From contig NZ_AOFQ01000035.1 of the NCBI RefSeq assembly GCF_000495915.1, positions 1 to 35,424 of the forward strand: 35,424 nucleotides of DNA, read 5' to 3'. Within the stretch, counting starts at the first letter, position 1; every line of letters starts with the position of its first letter. Made by a program: the position numbers and the translations under genes. This stretch comes from Stutzerimonas chloritidismutans AW-1. GTDB lineage: Bacteria > Pseudomonadota > Gammaproteobacteria > Pseudomonadales > Pseudomonadaceae. The notes beneath the pieces are model-generated. The model was not told where the DNA came from. It worked only from the letters and a program-made list of their open reading frames with translations, and ran no database searches. This document shows positions 1 to 8,607 of this stretch, one piece after another.

Positions 1-110
1 CCCCCCCGCCGTGACCACCGAAGGTCTTACCAAGACCGACGGTCCGGGCCCCCGGTGCTCACGAGGCGCCGCGCGAAGAAGCCGTTATCATCGGCCAGAC
101 GAATCGAAGA

Positions 111-135
111 GACCACGCCCAGGCGTGGTCTTTTT
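111..135 (+). terminator. Rho-independent terminator of an upstream gene outside the window
   Basis: An 8-bp perfect stem (GACCACGC at 111-118, GCGTGGTC at 123-130) with a 4-nt loop is followed by TTTTT at 131-135 on the plus strand. This is a textbook intrinsic terminator. It probably ends a plus-strand gene lying left of position 1. In 1-110 I recognise no gene with confidence. The next gene (fieF-like) converges on this hairpin from the right. Confidence 0.75.
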
Positions 136-185
136 CGTTGTGGGCGTTGTGGTGGTGCCTTGGAAATGGAATCCGAAAACTCCAA

Positions 186-1076
186 TCACCGCTTCGGCGG
201 CGCTACCTCAAGCGGATCGGCATGCACCAGCACCTCCGCATTCGGATAGCGATCGTGAATCGCGTTCTCCACCGCCACGCACAGATCATGCGCCTGCGAC
301 AGCGGCAGGTCCCCCGGCAGCTCGAGATGCAACTGCACGAACCAACGGGTGCCGGAAATGCGTGTGCGGAAGTCATGGCAGCCATGCACGCCCGGCACTT
401 CGCAGACCAGCTTCTGCATCTGCTCGCTGATCTCCGGCGACAGTTCGGTATCCATCAGCACCGCGCCGGCCTCACGGACGATGGTGATGGCGCTCCAGAA
501 GATGTACAGCGCGATACCGATGCCGAACAGTGCGTCCAGTCGCTCCCAGCCGAAGCTGGCCAGCACCAGCGCGAGCAGGATGCTGGTGTTGAGCAAGAGG
601 TCTGAACGGTAGTGCAGCGAGTCGGCGCGGATGGCGGTGGAGCCGGTCACCTTGACCACGTGATGCTGATACCTCAGCAGAATGGCCGTCATCAGCAGTG
701 AAAAGATCATCACCGCGATGCCGACGCCCTGGGCGCCCAACGGTTGCGGATGCAGCAGGCGGTCGACGCCTTGCACGCCAACGAGTATCGCGCTGACGCA
801 GATGAATGCCGCCTGGCCCAGCCCGGCCAGAGCCTCGGCCTTGCCGTGGCCGTAGCGATGATCGTCGTCGGCCGGGCGCAGCGAGTAGTGCACCGCGAGC
901 AGGTTGAGCAGCGACGCGGCGCCGTCGAGCAGCGAATCGGTGAGGCCGGCGAGCAGGCTCACCGAGCCGCTCAGCCACCAGGCCACGGCCTTGCTCAGCG
1001 CCAGCAGGATCGCCGTCGCCAGGGCCGCAGCGGTCGCCCGGCGCATGAGCCGGGCGTGGTCGCGGTTGATGCTCAT
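186..1076 (-). CDS. fieF: Cation diffusion facilitator family transporter, FieF-like
   Basis: A 296-residue inner-membrane protein of the cation diffusion facilitator family, which exports divalent metals (Fe2+, Zn2+) in exchange for protons. The predicted membrane helices sit in the first ~200 residues. The second helix carries the metal-site DSLLD motif and is followed by a conserved segment ending YGHGKAEAL. A later helix has the second metal-site pair, in LHYRSD (HxxxD). The C-terminal ~90 residues form the soluble cytoplasmic dimerisation domain with several His residues. Length is normal for the family (about 290-300). The start is the ATG at 1076; the next gene upstream on this strand, a lipoprotein, ends 22 bp away. 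FieF rather than ZitB is inferred from similarity to pseudomonad FieF; the metal cannot be read from sequence. Confidence 0.92.
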   Translation of the reverse strand: MSINRDHARLMRRATAAALATAILLALSKAVAWWLSGSVSLLAGLTDSLLDGAASLLNLLAVHYSLRPADDDHRYGHGKAEALAGLGQAAFICVSAILVGVQGVDRLLHPQPLGAQGVGIAVMIFSLLMTAILLRYQHHVVKVTGSTAIRADSLHYRSDLLLNTSILLALVLASFGWERLDALFGIGIALYIFWSAITIVREAGAVLMDTELSPEISEQMQKLVCEVPGVHGCHDFRTRISGTRWFVQLHLELPGDLPLSQAHDLCVAVENAIHDRYPNAEVLVHADPLEVAPPKR

Positions 1077-1098
1077 CGCCTGTTAGCCGTTCTCGACA

Positions 1099-1515
1099 TC
1101 AGGCAGCGGGGCGCAGACCGAAGGCGGCCAGCTGCTCGACGCTGCCGTTGTGCTGGATCAGGCGCGGGTCGGCCAGCGGCAGGCTGCGGCCGGTTTCCGC
1201 CTCGATAATGGCTTTCAGGCGCGCCGGGTCGATCTGGCCGTCGGCGCCGATGGCTTCCTGCAGTTTTTCCGGAGCCACGGAGTACTGATCATCGGGCAGG
1301 TAGATCGCGCCAGTGGTGAAGTCGATGCCGAAGGCAATCAATCCAGGAATGATTCCAAATATCAGCCCTACCGCGTTGAGGGCCGCAATCGCCGGGTCGA
1401 TGCGGCCTTCGATCTGCCCGCGGCGATCCGGGTAGAACAGCGTGCCGCAGGCGGCCAGCTGGGTGAACAGGGAAGCGGCCAACACGCCGCCGATGATTCG
1501 GTTACGAGTACGCAT
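1099..1515 (-). CDS. Small putative outer-membrane or periplasmic lipoprotein
   Basis: A 138-residue protein with a lipoprotein signal peptide: basic MRTRNR, a hydrophobic stretch, then a lipobox ending LAAC with the modified cysteine at residue 23. The mature part has a hydrophobic, Gly/Ile-rich stretch (about residues 47-70) that could be a second membrane-associated segment, then a hydrophilic tail. Homologues in pseudomonads have at times been labelled polyribonucleotide nucleotidyltransferase, which the length and content do not support. The start ATG at 1515 has an excellent AGGAGG 5 nt upstream, and a TATAGT -10-like hexamer lies about 30 bp further up. It is followed on the same strand by fieF. 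Function unknown. Confidence 0.8.
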   Translation of the reverse strand: MRTRNRIIGGVLAASLFTQLAACGTLFYPDRRGQIEGRIDPAIAALNAVGLIFGIIPGLIAFGIDFTTGAIYLPDDQYSVAPEKLQEAIGADGQIDPARLKAIIEAETGRSLPLADPRLIQHNGSVEQLAAFGLRPAA

Positions 1516-1729
1516 AAGGACCTCCTGGAAAAGTGGCGCAACTATACAAGGGCCGGAAGACAGCTGGATGATGTTTTCTCGATATCAGACCATGCCGCGG
1601 GCTCGGGTGTTCGGCGTGTGCGCTGACGCATGGGGTGGCTTTACCCAGTCCTTACCGAGGCCTGACGGACCGCTGCATCGGCCGGGCAGATAATCGCGCT
1701 GCGATTTCATCCCATCCCGGAGTTCAATC

Positions 1730-2230
1730 ATGTCCAGGTCACTGCCGCGCGCCGCGCTTGGCGCCGTTCTTTCCCTCTGCATCGCCTTGCCGGTCACCGC
1801 CGCACCTCCCGGTCCCGGGCCGGGTGCGCATAGAGGGCCGGCGGGACCGGGGACGCAGCATGTGCCGGGCCCGCGTCACAGCCACGGCCTGCCGGCCGGT
1901 GCGCGGGAAATCTGGATCGGCAGCATGCTCTACTTCATTGCCGCCGGTACCTATTACCTGTGGAATGTAGAGCGCAATGTCTACGAGCCGGTCAGTCATC
2001 CGCCGCTGCCGGCCAGCGAGGCCACGCGATATGATGTCATCGCCTATCCGGCCAAGGACCAGAGCGCCGAGCAGCAGAGCCGCGATCGCTACGAGTGTCA
2101 TACCTGGGCCGTGAGCCAGAGCGGTTTCGATCCGGCCAGCGCCCGGACGGCTCCGGCGGCGAGCGTTGCCGACATCTACAAGCGCGCCCTTGGCGCCTGC
2201 CTGACCGGACGCGGCTATAGCGTCAACTGA
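1730..2230 (+). CDS. Secreted DUF6515-like protein
   Basis: A 166-residue exported protein. Residues 1-25 are a Sec signal peptide ending in PVTAA. Residues 25-60 are a low-complexity Pro/Gly/His-rich linker. A hydrophobic stretch (about 65-80) is followed by a Tyr-rich region with a VIAYPAK element. The C-terminal half holds a QSAEQQSRDRYECH segment with a WAVSQSGFDP element, which recurs in many proteobacterial envelope proteins of unknown role. Two cysteines (in YECH and near GACL) could form a disulfide. The start ATG has GGAG about 8 nt upstream. Transcribed divergently from the lipoprotein gene and followed 59 bp later by hrpB. Family assignment is from the Tyr/QSAEQQ pattern and is moderate. 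Confidence 0.75.
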   Translation: MSRSLPRAALGAVLSLCIALPVTAAPPGPGPGAHRGPAGPGTQHVPGPRHSHGLPAGAREIWIGSMLYFIAAGTYYLWNVERNVYEPVSHPPLPASEATRYDVIAYPAKDQSAEQQSRDRYECHTWAVSQSGFDPASARTAPAASVADIYKRALGACLTGRGYSVN

Positions 2231-2289
2231 TGCGCCCAGCTTCGGGCGGGCGCCTCGGTTGTTGAATCGTCTGCCCGAAGCGAGTGCCC

Positions 2290-4815
2290 ATGAATTCCCT
2301 ACCGATCGACGAAGTCCTGCCGGCGTTGCGCCAGGCCCTGCAACAGCGCGACGAAGCCGTTCTCGAAGCACCGCCCGGCGCCGGCAAGACCACTCGCGTG
2401 CCGCTGGCGCTGCTCGACGAAGCCTGGCTGGGCGGGCAGAGCATCATCATGCTGGAGCCGCGCCGTCTGGCTGCCCGCGCAGCGGCTGAGCGGCTGGCCA
2501 GTGAGCTGGGCGAGCGCGTCGGCGAAACCGTCGGCTACCGCATCCGGCTGGACAGCAAAGTCGGGCCGAACACACGCATCGAGGTAGTCACCGAGGGCAT
2601 TCTCGCGCGGCGGCTGCAGGACGACCCGGCGCTGGAAGGCGTCGGCCTGGTGATCTTCGACGAATTCCACGAGCGCAGCCTGGACGCCGATCTGGCTCTG
2701 GCGCTGACGCTCAATGCGCGGCAACTGCTGCGCGACGAGCCGCTCAAGCTGCTGCTGATGTCGGCGACGCTGGAGGGCCAGCGCCTGTCGGCACTGCTCA
2801 ACGATGCGCCGGTGGTGCGCAGCGAAAGGCGCATGCACCCGGTCGAGCAGCGCTGGGGCCGTCTCGTTGCGGCGAATGAGCGTATCGAGCCGCGCGTGAT
2901 GCAGACGGTGCTGCAGGCGCTGGAGGACGAGCAGGGCAGCGTGCTGGTGTTTCTGCCGGGGCAGGCCGAGATCCGCCGCGTCCACGAGGCGCTCGCCGAT
3001 CAGCTGGGCGGGCGCGGCGACATCCTGCTCTGCCCGCTGCACGGCGAGCTGGAGCTGGCGCAGCAGCGCGCGGCCATCGAGCCGGCGCCGGCGGGCATGC
3101 GCAAGGTGGTGCTGGCGACCAACATCGCCGAGACCAGTCTGACCATCGAAGGCGTGCGCATCGTGGTGGACGCCGGACTGGCGCGGGTGCCGCGCTTCGA
3201 TCCAGGCAGCGGCATGACCCGGCTGGAAACCCGGCGCATCTCCCGCGCCTCGGCCACGCAGCGCGCTGGTCGCGCCGGGCGCCTGGAGCCGGGCGTCTGC
3301 TATCGGCTGTGGTCCGAGGATCAGCACGCGCAGCTGGCGGCCTACGACGAGGCGGAAATCCTCCAGGCGGACCTTGCGGGTGTCGCGCTGCAACTGGCGC
3401 GCTGGGGTGTCGAGCCGGACGAGCTGGCCTGGCTCGACCGGCCGCCGGCGGCGGCTTACGCCCAGGCTCAGGCGCTGCTCGAGCGCCTTGGCGCATTGCA
3501 GCACAACGAACATGGCGGCTGGCAGCTGACCCGCCACGGTCAGGCCATGGCCGAGTTGCCGGCACACCCGCGGCTGGCGCACATGCTGCTGCGCGGGCAT
3601 GGCTTGGGTATTGGCGCGCTGGCGGCGGATGTCGCGGCGCTGCTGGTCGAGCGTGACATTCAATCCGGCGGACAGCGCAGCGGCGGCGCCGATCTGGCGC
3701 TGCGTCTGCACCAGTTGCAGAGCGGCCGTGGCGCTGCGGTGCAGCGAGTGCGGCAGCTGGCCCGGCAGTTTCGTGGCCTGCTGCGCGGCGCTCCGGGGCA
3801 GGGCGACGGAGCGCTGGACGAACAGCACGCGCTGGCCACGCTGCTGGCTTTCGCCTACCCCGACCGCGTCGCCCGGCAGCGCCGCGACGGTGGCGGTGGT
3901 TATCGTCTGGCCAACGGGCGCGCGGCGCTGTTCGGTGAGCCGGATGCATTGATGAAGGAGCCCTGGCTGGTGATCGCCGAGTTGGGCAGCCATCAGGGAC
4001 AACGCGAGGAGCGCATCTATCGGGCGGTCGCGCTGGACCCGGCGCTGTTCGACGGACCGCTGGCCGAACAGGTGTCTCTGCGCGATGAGCTGGAGTGGGA
4101 CGAGCGCGAGGGCGTGCTGCGCGCCGAACGGCAGCGGCGGATCGGTGAACTGGTGCTCAGCCGCGAACCACTGCCGAACCTCGACGATGACGCCCGGGCT
4201 CGCGCGCTGCTCGGCCTGGTGCGGCGCAAGGGCCTGGAACTGCTGGCCTGGACGCCGGAGTTGCGCCAGTGGCAGGCGCGCATCGACCTGCTGCGTCAGC
4301 TCGATCTGGACGCAGGCAACAGCAGCGACTGGCCGGACGTCAGCGATGCTGCACTGCTGGAACGGTTGGGCGACTGGCTGCTGCCCTACCTCGGCAAGGT
4401 GTCGCGCCTGGCGCACTTCGCCCAGCTCGATCTGGCCGGCATGCTCGCCACGCTGCTGCCCTGGCCGCTGCCGCAGCGCCTGGATGAGCAGGCGCCGGTG
4501 GCGGTCAGCGTGCCGTCCGGCTCGCGCATTCGGCTGGACTACAGCGAGCAGCCGCCGGTGCTCGCGGTGCGTCTGCAGGAGCTGTTCGGCCTGGCCGACA
4601 CGCCGCGGATTGCTGGTGGCCGACAGGTCGTCAAGCTGCACCTGCTGTCGCCAGCGCGGCGTCCGGTACAGGTCACCCAGGACCTGGCGAGTTTCTGGGC
4701 CAACACCTACGCCGAGGTAAGGAAGGATCTGAAGGGGCGCTATCCCAAGCATTACTGGCCGGACGACCCGCTGATCGCCGAGCCGACCGCACGGGCCAAG
4801 CCACGCGGGCAGTAG
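2290..4815 (+). CDS. hrpB: ATP-dependent RNA helicase HrpB
   Basis: A DEAH-box superfamily 2 helicase of 841 residues, in the usual HrpB range (about 810-850). Visible motifs in order: Walker A GAGKTT near residue 30, the DEFH Walker B box near 123, SAT motif III near 157, a helicase C-terminal domain with ATNIAETSLTI, and the arginine-finger region QRAGRAGR near 325. The winged-helix/ratchet region follows, then the C-terminal HrpB-specific domain (about 480-841). HrpB helicases are non-essential RNA helicases of poorly defined role. A GTG lies in frame 6 nt upstream; I chose the ATG because the GAAGCGAG Shine-Dalgarno-like run fits it better. It ends 2 nt from the convergent gene at 4818, with no room for a terminator. 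Confidence 0.95.
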   Translation: MNSLPIDEVLPALRQALQQRDEAVLEAPPGAGKTTRVPLALLDEAWLGGQSIIMLEPRRLAARAAAERLASELGERVGETVGYRIRLDSKVGPNTRIEVVTEGILARRLQDDPALEGVGLVIFDEFHERSLDADLALALTLNARQLLRDEPLKLLLMSATLEGQRLSALLNDAPVVRSERRMHPVEQRWGRLVAANERIEPRVMQTVLQALEDEQGSVLVFLPGQAEIRRVHEALADQLGGRGDILLCPLHGELELAQQRAAIEPAPAGMRKVVLATNIAETSLTIEGVRIVVDAGLARVPRFDPGSGMTRLETRRISRASATQRAGRAGRLEPGVCYRLWSEDQHAQLAAYDEAEILQADLAGVALQLARWGVEPDELAWLDRPPAAAYAQAQALLERLGALQHNEHGGWQLTRHGQAMAELPAHPRLAHMLLRGHGLGIGALAADVAALLVERDIQSGGQRSGGADLALRLHQLQSGRGAAVQRVRQLARQFRGLLRGAPGQGDGALDEQHALATLLAFAYPDRVARQRRDGGGGYRLANGRAALFGEPDALMKEPWLVIAELGSHQGQREERIYRAVALDPALFDGPLAEQVSLRDELEWDEREGVLRAERQRRIGELVLSREPLPNLDDDARARALLGLVRRKGLELLAWTPELRQWQARIDLLRQLDLDAGNSSDWPDVSDAALLERLGDWLLPYLGKVSRLAHFAQLDLAGMLATLLPWPLPQRLDEQAPVAVSVPSGSRIRLDYSEQPPVLAVRLQELFGLADTPRIAGGRQVVKLHLLSPARRPVQVTQDLASFWANTYAEVRKDLKGRYPKHYWPDDPLIAEPTARAKPRGQ

Positions 4816-4817
4816 GC

Positions 4818-5564
4818 TCAGTCCGAGGGCAGGCTGAGGTCCTCGCCGGCGACGCGCAACGCTTCATAGGCGTCGTCGAGCGCAGTGACGATGGTCGCGG
4901 CGTCGCGTGCATGACGCGAGACGATGAAGTGGATCGGCACCTGGGCCAGGCGCTGGTAGGGCAGCGCTTCCATCCGTAGTCGTTGGCGGGCCTGTTCCAC
5001 TGGAATCTGGTAGTCGAGCAGGTAATTGCCACGGTTGCGCTGCAGCATTTCCAGCGCGGAAAGGTGATTGCTGGTGCGCAGCAGGCGCAGGTCGAGGCCG
5101 GGATCGTCCAGTAGCGCGTTGACGTTCGGCCAGTAGCTGTAGCCGCCGATCAGGATCAGCGACTTGCCGGCAAGGTCGTCCGGCAGGCGCGGCGCCGGCG
5201 TACCGGCAAGGCGGTAGAGGTTGAGATTGATCTGGCTGAGCGTATGCCGGCCTTCCAACGTATGGGTCGCCAGTTCCGGTTTGCCTTTGGCACCGGGCCA
5301 GAGGTCGATGCTGCCATTCTCCAGCGCCGCGTAGAGGCGGGCACCGGGCAGCCCTCGAAAGCGCACGCCGTAGCCGGCCTCACGCGCGACGCGGCGGGTC
5401 AGTTCGGCCAGCTCGCCGCGTGCCATGCCCTGGGCATCGGTGTAGATGGCCGGGGCGAACTCGTAGTAGCCGACGTTGAGGACGCGTTGCGAAACGGGAT
5501 TGGCCAGGACCGCGGCTGGTAAGCCGAGAAGGGAGGCCAGGGCCAGATAGATGAATGCTTTCAA
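4818..5564 (-). CDS. Periplasmic solute-binding-like protein (SBP_bac_3 type)
   Basis: About 248 residues with a signal peptide and a type-II periplasmic binding fold resembling the amino-acid (family 3) solute-binding proteins. Recognisable features are the VLNVGYYEFAPAIYTD opening strand, the RGELAELTRRVAREAGY helix, and a second lobe with a YLLDYQIPVEQA segment. I chose the TTG at 5564 because it gives a short canonical signal peptide (MKAFIYLALAS, cleavage near VLA-NP). An ATG at 5633 in frame would add a 23-residue hydrophilic lead with no Shine-Dalgarno. No permease or ATPase gene is nearby, so this may be a stand-alone sensor-like binding protein. Ligand unknown. Confidence 0.8.
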   Translation of the reverse strand: MKAFIYLALASLLGLPAAVLANPVSQRVLNVGYYEFAPAIYTDAQGMARGELAELTRRVAREAGYGVRFRGLPGARLYAALENGSIDLWPGAKGKPELATHTLEGRHTLSQINLNLYRLAGTPAPRLPDDLAGKSLILIGGYSYWPNVNALLDDPGLDLRLLRTSNHLSALEMLQRNRGNYLLDYQIPVEQARQRLRMEALPYQRLAQVPIHFIVSRHARDAATIVTALDDAYEALRVAGEDLSLPSD

Positions 5565-5719
5565 TGGATCGATCGCTGCCTTGCGCTGTTCCAACAAGCA
5601 TGCGCAGCCGATGCCCGGTTGTCCATGAGCCATATTGCTGCAGCAGCGTGAGGAATGTCGGCCTATATCGACCTATGCTCATACCGAAAGGCAGGCGTGC
5701 GGCACGAAGGAGTAGGGGT

Positions 5720-6550
5720 ATGCAGCGCAAGGTGTTCGATCGCAAGGTGTTCAACCGCAAGCTGGTGGTGATCACCGGCGGCTGTGCCGGGATCGGCCGC
5801 GCGCTGGCGGTGCGCATGGCCCAGGCTGGCGCGCGGCTGGTGATCTTCGATCTGCATCAGGATGCGCTGGATGGCCTGGTGCAGCATCTGGCCGATCACC
5901 ACAATGCCGATGCGCTGGGGTTGTGCTGTGACGTCAGCGATGCCGAGGCGGTGCAGCGCGCGATTGCGCTGGTGGTGGAGCGTTACGGCGGCATCGACGT
6001 GCTGGTCAACAACGCCGGCATCACTCACCGCAGCCCGGTAGCGAATACCAGCCTGGCAGTGTTCGAGCGGGTGATGGCGGTGAATTTCTACGGCGCGCTG
6101 CATTGCACTCAGGCCGCGCTGCCCAGTCTGATCTCCCGCGGCGGGCAGATCATTGTGCTCAGCTCGCTTTCGCAGTATTCGCCGGTGCCCAACCGCGCAG
6201 CCTACAACGCCAGCAAGCATGCCCTGCACGGATTGTTCGAGACGCTGCGTTGCGAGCTTCGGGAAACCGACGTCAACGTCATGCTGGTCTGCCCCGGCTA
6301 CACCGCCACCGATCTGCGCAAGAACGTGCTGGTCGGCGATGGTTCGACAGCGCCCACGCCGGTGCTGGACATCGGTCGGGTCGCTTCGCCGCAGGACGTG
6401 GCCGAGGCGATCTATCAGGGCGCGCTGCGCCGGCGCCGGCTGCTGGTGCTGTCGAACCTGGACTGGAAGGCCCAGCTGCTGGCGCGCTGTTTTCCGCGGC
6501 TGTACCAGAGCCTGCTGTTACCGCGGCTGCTCGGCGGGCGCGCCTCCTGA
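5720..6550 (+). CDS. SDR family NAD(P)-dependent oxidoreductase
   Basis: A 276-residue classical short-chain dehydrogenase/reductase. The Rossmann motif TGGCAGIG (TGxxxGxG) is near residue 19, NNAG near 96, the catalytic Ser in the LSSLS strand near 150, and the YNASK catalytic Tyr/Lys near 161-165. The C-terminal ~40 residues extend beyond the core fold and are hydrophobic (LLARCFPRLYQSLLLPRLL), suggesting membrane association. The start ATG at 5720 is set by a strong AAGGAG at 5707-5712 with 7-nt spacing; the frame is open upstream but lacks another ribosome site. The first residues contain a near-duplicated RKVFDRKVFNRK stretch. Convergent with the VOC gene 10 bp away. Substrate unknown. 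Confidence 0.9.
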   Translation: MQRKVFDRKVFNRKLVVITGGCAGIGRALAVRMAQAGARLVIFDLHQDALDGLVQHLADHHNADALGLCCDVSDAEAVQRAIALVVERYGGIDVLVNNAGITHRSPVANTSLAVFERVMAVNFYGALHCTQAALPSLISRGGQIIVLSSLSQYSPVPNRAAYNASKHALHGLFETLRCELRETDVNVMLVCPGYTATDLRKNVLVGDGSTAPTPVLDIGRVASPQDVAEAIYQGALRRRRLLVLSNLDWKAQLLARCFPRLYQSLLLPRLLGGRAS

Positions 6551-6560
6551 GCGCAGCGGG

Positions 6561-6989
6561 CTAGCTGCCGCTGCCGTAGAGTTGCTGCATCAGCGCCTCG
6601 TCCCAGTAGGACGCCTCGATCTTGTGGCCGTCCAGATCGCGTACGAAACAGCCGTAGTAGGGCTCGCCATATTCCGGGCGCGGGCCGGGTGCGCCCTCAT
6701 CGCTTGCGCCGGCGGTGATCGCCGCGCGATGGAAGGCGTCGACCTCGGCCTGATTCGCAGCGAAAAAACCGACATGGGTGCCGTTGCCCACCGACGCGCT
6801 GCCGCCGTCGATGGGTCGTTGAATCCAGAATTCCGGGTATTCACGGCCCCAGGCGACCGCGCCGGGGTGTTCGAGGATTCGCTTGCAGCCAAGGGTGGCG
6901 AGGACCTGGTCGTAGAAGGCAACCGCTTCGTCGAAGCGATTGCTGCCCAGTGAAATGTGCGAAAGGATGCTTGGGTTCTGGTCGGCCAT
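6561..6989 (-). CDS. VOC family (glyoxalase-fold) protein
   Basis: A 142-residue single vicinal-oxygen-chelate domain. The opening ILSHISLGSNRF holds the first metal-ligand His, a central THVGFFA segment follows, and a C-terminal GCFVRDLDGHKIEASYW carries the usual D-x-D/G-x-x-E pattern. The protein is of the single-domain size that dimerises to form two metal sites. Enzymes of this fold include glyoxalases, dioxygenases and antibiotic-binding proteins, and nothing here narrows it further. The start ATG at 6989 is preceded by AGGAGA with 7-nt spacing. It lies 77 bp downstream of the YciC-like gene on the same strand and converges with the SDR gene. Confidence 0.88.
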   Translation of the reverse strand: MADQNPSILSHISLGSNRFDEAVAFYDQVLATLGCKRILEHPGAVAWGREYPEFWIQRPIDGGSASVGNGTHVGFFAANQAEVDAFHRAAITAGASDEGAPGPRPEYGEPYYGCFVRDLDGHKIEASYWDEALMQQLYGSGS

Positions 6990-7066
6990 GGCGGGGTCTC
7001 CTGATGTGGCCGGAGCAAGCCTAGCAGGCTCTGCGCGCCTCGCCTGAACCTCCGTCGAAAGACCGC

Positions 7067-7747
7067 TCAGCCGTTGTCCGGCTGGCGTGTCGGCGGCTCG
7101 GTGCAGAGCATGAAGCAGCGGAACAGCATGATCGTCGGCAGCAACTGCAGCAGGCCGACCACGGCGTCCAGCAACATCGCCGGCACCAGTGGTGGCGTCT
7201 GCTCGGCGAACAGCTGGGCGGCGATCCAGATTTCCAGCATCCAGATCGGCAACAGCACGGTCATCACGCAGCCCAGTATCAGCAAAAAATGCCCGCGGGT
7301 GAGGGCGAAGCTCTCCTTCAGCGCCGCCAGCGGTGTTTGGCCACGCAAGACCAGCAGGTACTCGGCGAAGGCGATCTTGACCATGACCCAGATGCCGGGC
7401 AGCACGAACAGCGAGGCGCCGAGCATGATCAGCAGTGAGCCGAGCCCCGAGAGCACGGCCAGCGCTGGCCACAGCGGCAGGGCCCGGGCGTAGACCGCAC
7501 GCAGCGCCGGATCGTGGCCACGGCTGCGCGCATCCAGGTAAAGGATCAGCGCGCCGACGTACAGCGGATAGAAGATCAGGCCCACCAGCAGGTCCAGGGC
7601 GGGCAGGACGTTTTCGCCGAGCCAGTGATCGAGCGCCAGGCGTGTCGCGCTTTCGAGCAGGATCAGCGGCAGGCAGAGCCGGACGATGGTCAGGAAGTGG
7701 CGGGAGTAGAAGAACCAGGCGTCACGCAGGATGGCAAGAACGTTCAT
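7067..7747 (-). CDS. YciC-like polytopic inner-membrane protein
   Basis: A 226-residue, very hydrophobic protein with about six predicted membrane segments and short polar loops, resembling the YciC/UPF0259 family. Typical features are the N-terminal DAWFFYSRHFLTI segment, the central GSLLIMLGASLFVLPGIWVMVKI helix pair, and the ALKESFALTRGHFLLILG motif before the last helices. Role unknown. The ATG at 7747 is preferred because it starts at the conserved N terminus; no clear Shine-Dalgarno is visible. Divergent from the NYN-domain gene, with a 116-bp shared promoter region. Confidence 0.82.
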   Translation of the reverse strand: MNVLAILRDAWFFYSRHFLTIVRLCLPLILLESATRLALDHWLGENVLPALDLLVGLIFYPLYVGALILYLDARSRGHDPALRAVYARALPLWPALAVLSGLGSLLIMLGASLFVLPGIWVMVKIAFAEYLLVLRGQTPLAALKESFALTRGHFLLILGCVMTVLLPIWMLEIWIAAQLFAEQTPPLVPAMLLDAVVGLLQLLPTIMLFRCFMLCTEPPTRQPDNG

Positions 7748-7863
7748 TGCAGACCGAAGGTGAGTAATCGTTTCGGGGCGCCACTGTAACGGATGCGGCA
7801 AGGACGGGACATGTGCGATTTCGCCGTCCATACTGGAGCCCCCTTTCAGATTCGGGCCGCCGC

Positions 7864-8340
7864 GTGAAGAAGATTGCCCTGTTCGCCGATGTACAGAACC
7901 TCTACTACACCGTGCGGCAGGCCCATGGCTGCCACTTCAACTATTCCGCGTTGTGGGCCGATGTCAGCCGTCGCGGCACCATCGTCGAGGCCTATGCCTA
8001 CGCCATCGAGCGCGGTGACGCACGCCAGCAGCAGTTTCAGCAAATCCTGCGCAACCTCGGTTTCACGGTAAAGCTCAAGCCCTATATCCAGCGCAGCGAC
8101 GGCTCGGCCAAGGGTGACTGGGATGTGGGCATCACCATCGACGTGCTGGATGCGGCGGCACGGGTCGACGAGGTGGTGCTGGCGTCCGGCGATGGCGATT
8201 TCGACCTGCTGCTCGATCGGGTGCGGGCCGGCGGCGCCGAAGCGACCGCCTATGGCGTACCGGGACTTACCGCGCAATCGCTGATCCGTGCGGCGACGCG
8301 TTACGTGCCGATCGAGGGTGATTTGTTGTTGCGTGGCTGA
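7864..8340 (+). CDS. NYN domain-containing protein (LabA/DUF88 family, putative RNase)
   Basis: A 158-residue protein consisting of one NYN (PIN-like) domain, the fold of metal-dependent ribonucleases. It opens with ALFADVQNLYYTV (first acidic residue and the conserved Asn), continues with KGDWDVGITIDVLDAA, and has the acidic cluster ASGDGDFDLLLDRVRAGG typical of LabA/DUF88 proteins. The acidic active-site residues appear intact. The start is the GTG at 7864, where the conserved N terminus VKKIALF begins; an in-frame ATG 51 nt upstream would add residues not typical of the family. Followed by the repeat-bearing gap before dxs on the other strand. Confidence 0.87.
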   Translation: MKKIALFADVQNLYYTVRQAHGCHFNYSALWADVSRRGTIVEAYAYAIERGDARQQQFQQILRNLGFTVKLKPYIQRSDGSAKGDWDVGITIDVLDAAARVDEVVLASGDGDFDLLLDRVRAGGAEATAYGVPGLTAQSLIRAATRYVPIEGDLLLRG

Positions 8341-8398
8341 ACATCCGCCCACTTTGAGGGGAGCGAGTCTGCCGATAGTGCGACTCGGAGTGGCCAGT

Positions 8399-8428
8399 GT
8401 AGGGTGGATGACGCTTCACCCATCCACC
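8399..8428. repeat. GTAGGGTGGA palindromic repeat, copy A
   Basis: A 30-bp imperfect inverted repeat starting GTAGGGTGGATGACG and ending CATCCACC. GGTGGATG pairs with CATCCACC around a short loop. It differs from copy C (8569-8598) at one base only. Such elements are dispersed intergenic repeats in stutzeri-group genomes (family recalled, not searched). It lies between two convergent genes and could act as a transcription-end hairpin. Confidence 0.75.
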
Positions 8429-8485
8429 GCAGCGCGGTAAACGCGGCGTGGCTTCTCGCTACGACTCAAATGCGTGTGGCGTATA

Positions 8486-8533
8486 CAGGGTGGATGGTCA
8501 CCCGTGGAAAATGCTGCGCAGTTTTCCACCCTG
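8486..8533. repeat. Related palindromic repeat, copy B with a GTGGAAAA stem
   Basis: A variant unit starting CAGGGTGGATGG, followed by an inner hairpin. GTGGAAAA at 8504-8511 pairs with TTTTCCAC at 8522-8529 around a 10-nt loop. The outer AGGGTGG (8487-8493) can instead pair with CCACCCT (8526-8532), so two mutually exclusive foldings exist. It sits between copies A and C. Confidence 0.65.
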
Positions 8534-8568
8534 CTTTGCTGCGCTGCCGGCTCGGAGGTGATGCGATC

Positions 8569-8598
8569 GTAGGGTGGATGACGCTCCACCCATCCACC
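8569..8598. repeat. GTAGGGTGGA palindromic repeat, copy C
   Basis: A 30-bp unit, 29 of 30 bases identical to copy A and in the same orientation, 170 bp apart. It lies 10 bp beyond the dxs stop codon, so its hairpin could terminate or protect the dxs transcript. The A-B-C arrangement fills most of the 267-bp gap between the NYN gene and dxs. Confidence 0.75.
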
Positions 8599-8607
8599 AA
8601 AACGACG

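Noticed and set aside
2299..4752. 817-codon open frame antisense to hrpB
   Set aside because: Exact shadow of a conserved helicase in GC-rich codon usage; the translation is Arg/Gln/Leu-rich without domains.
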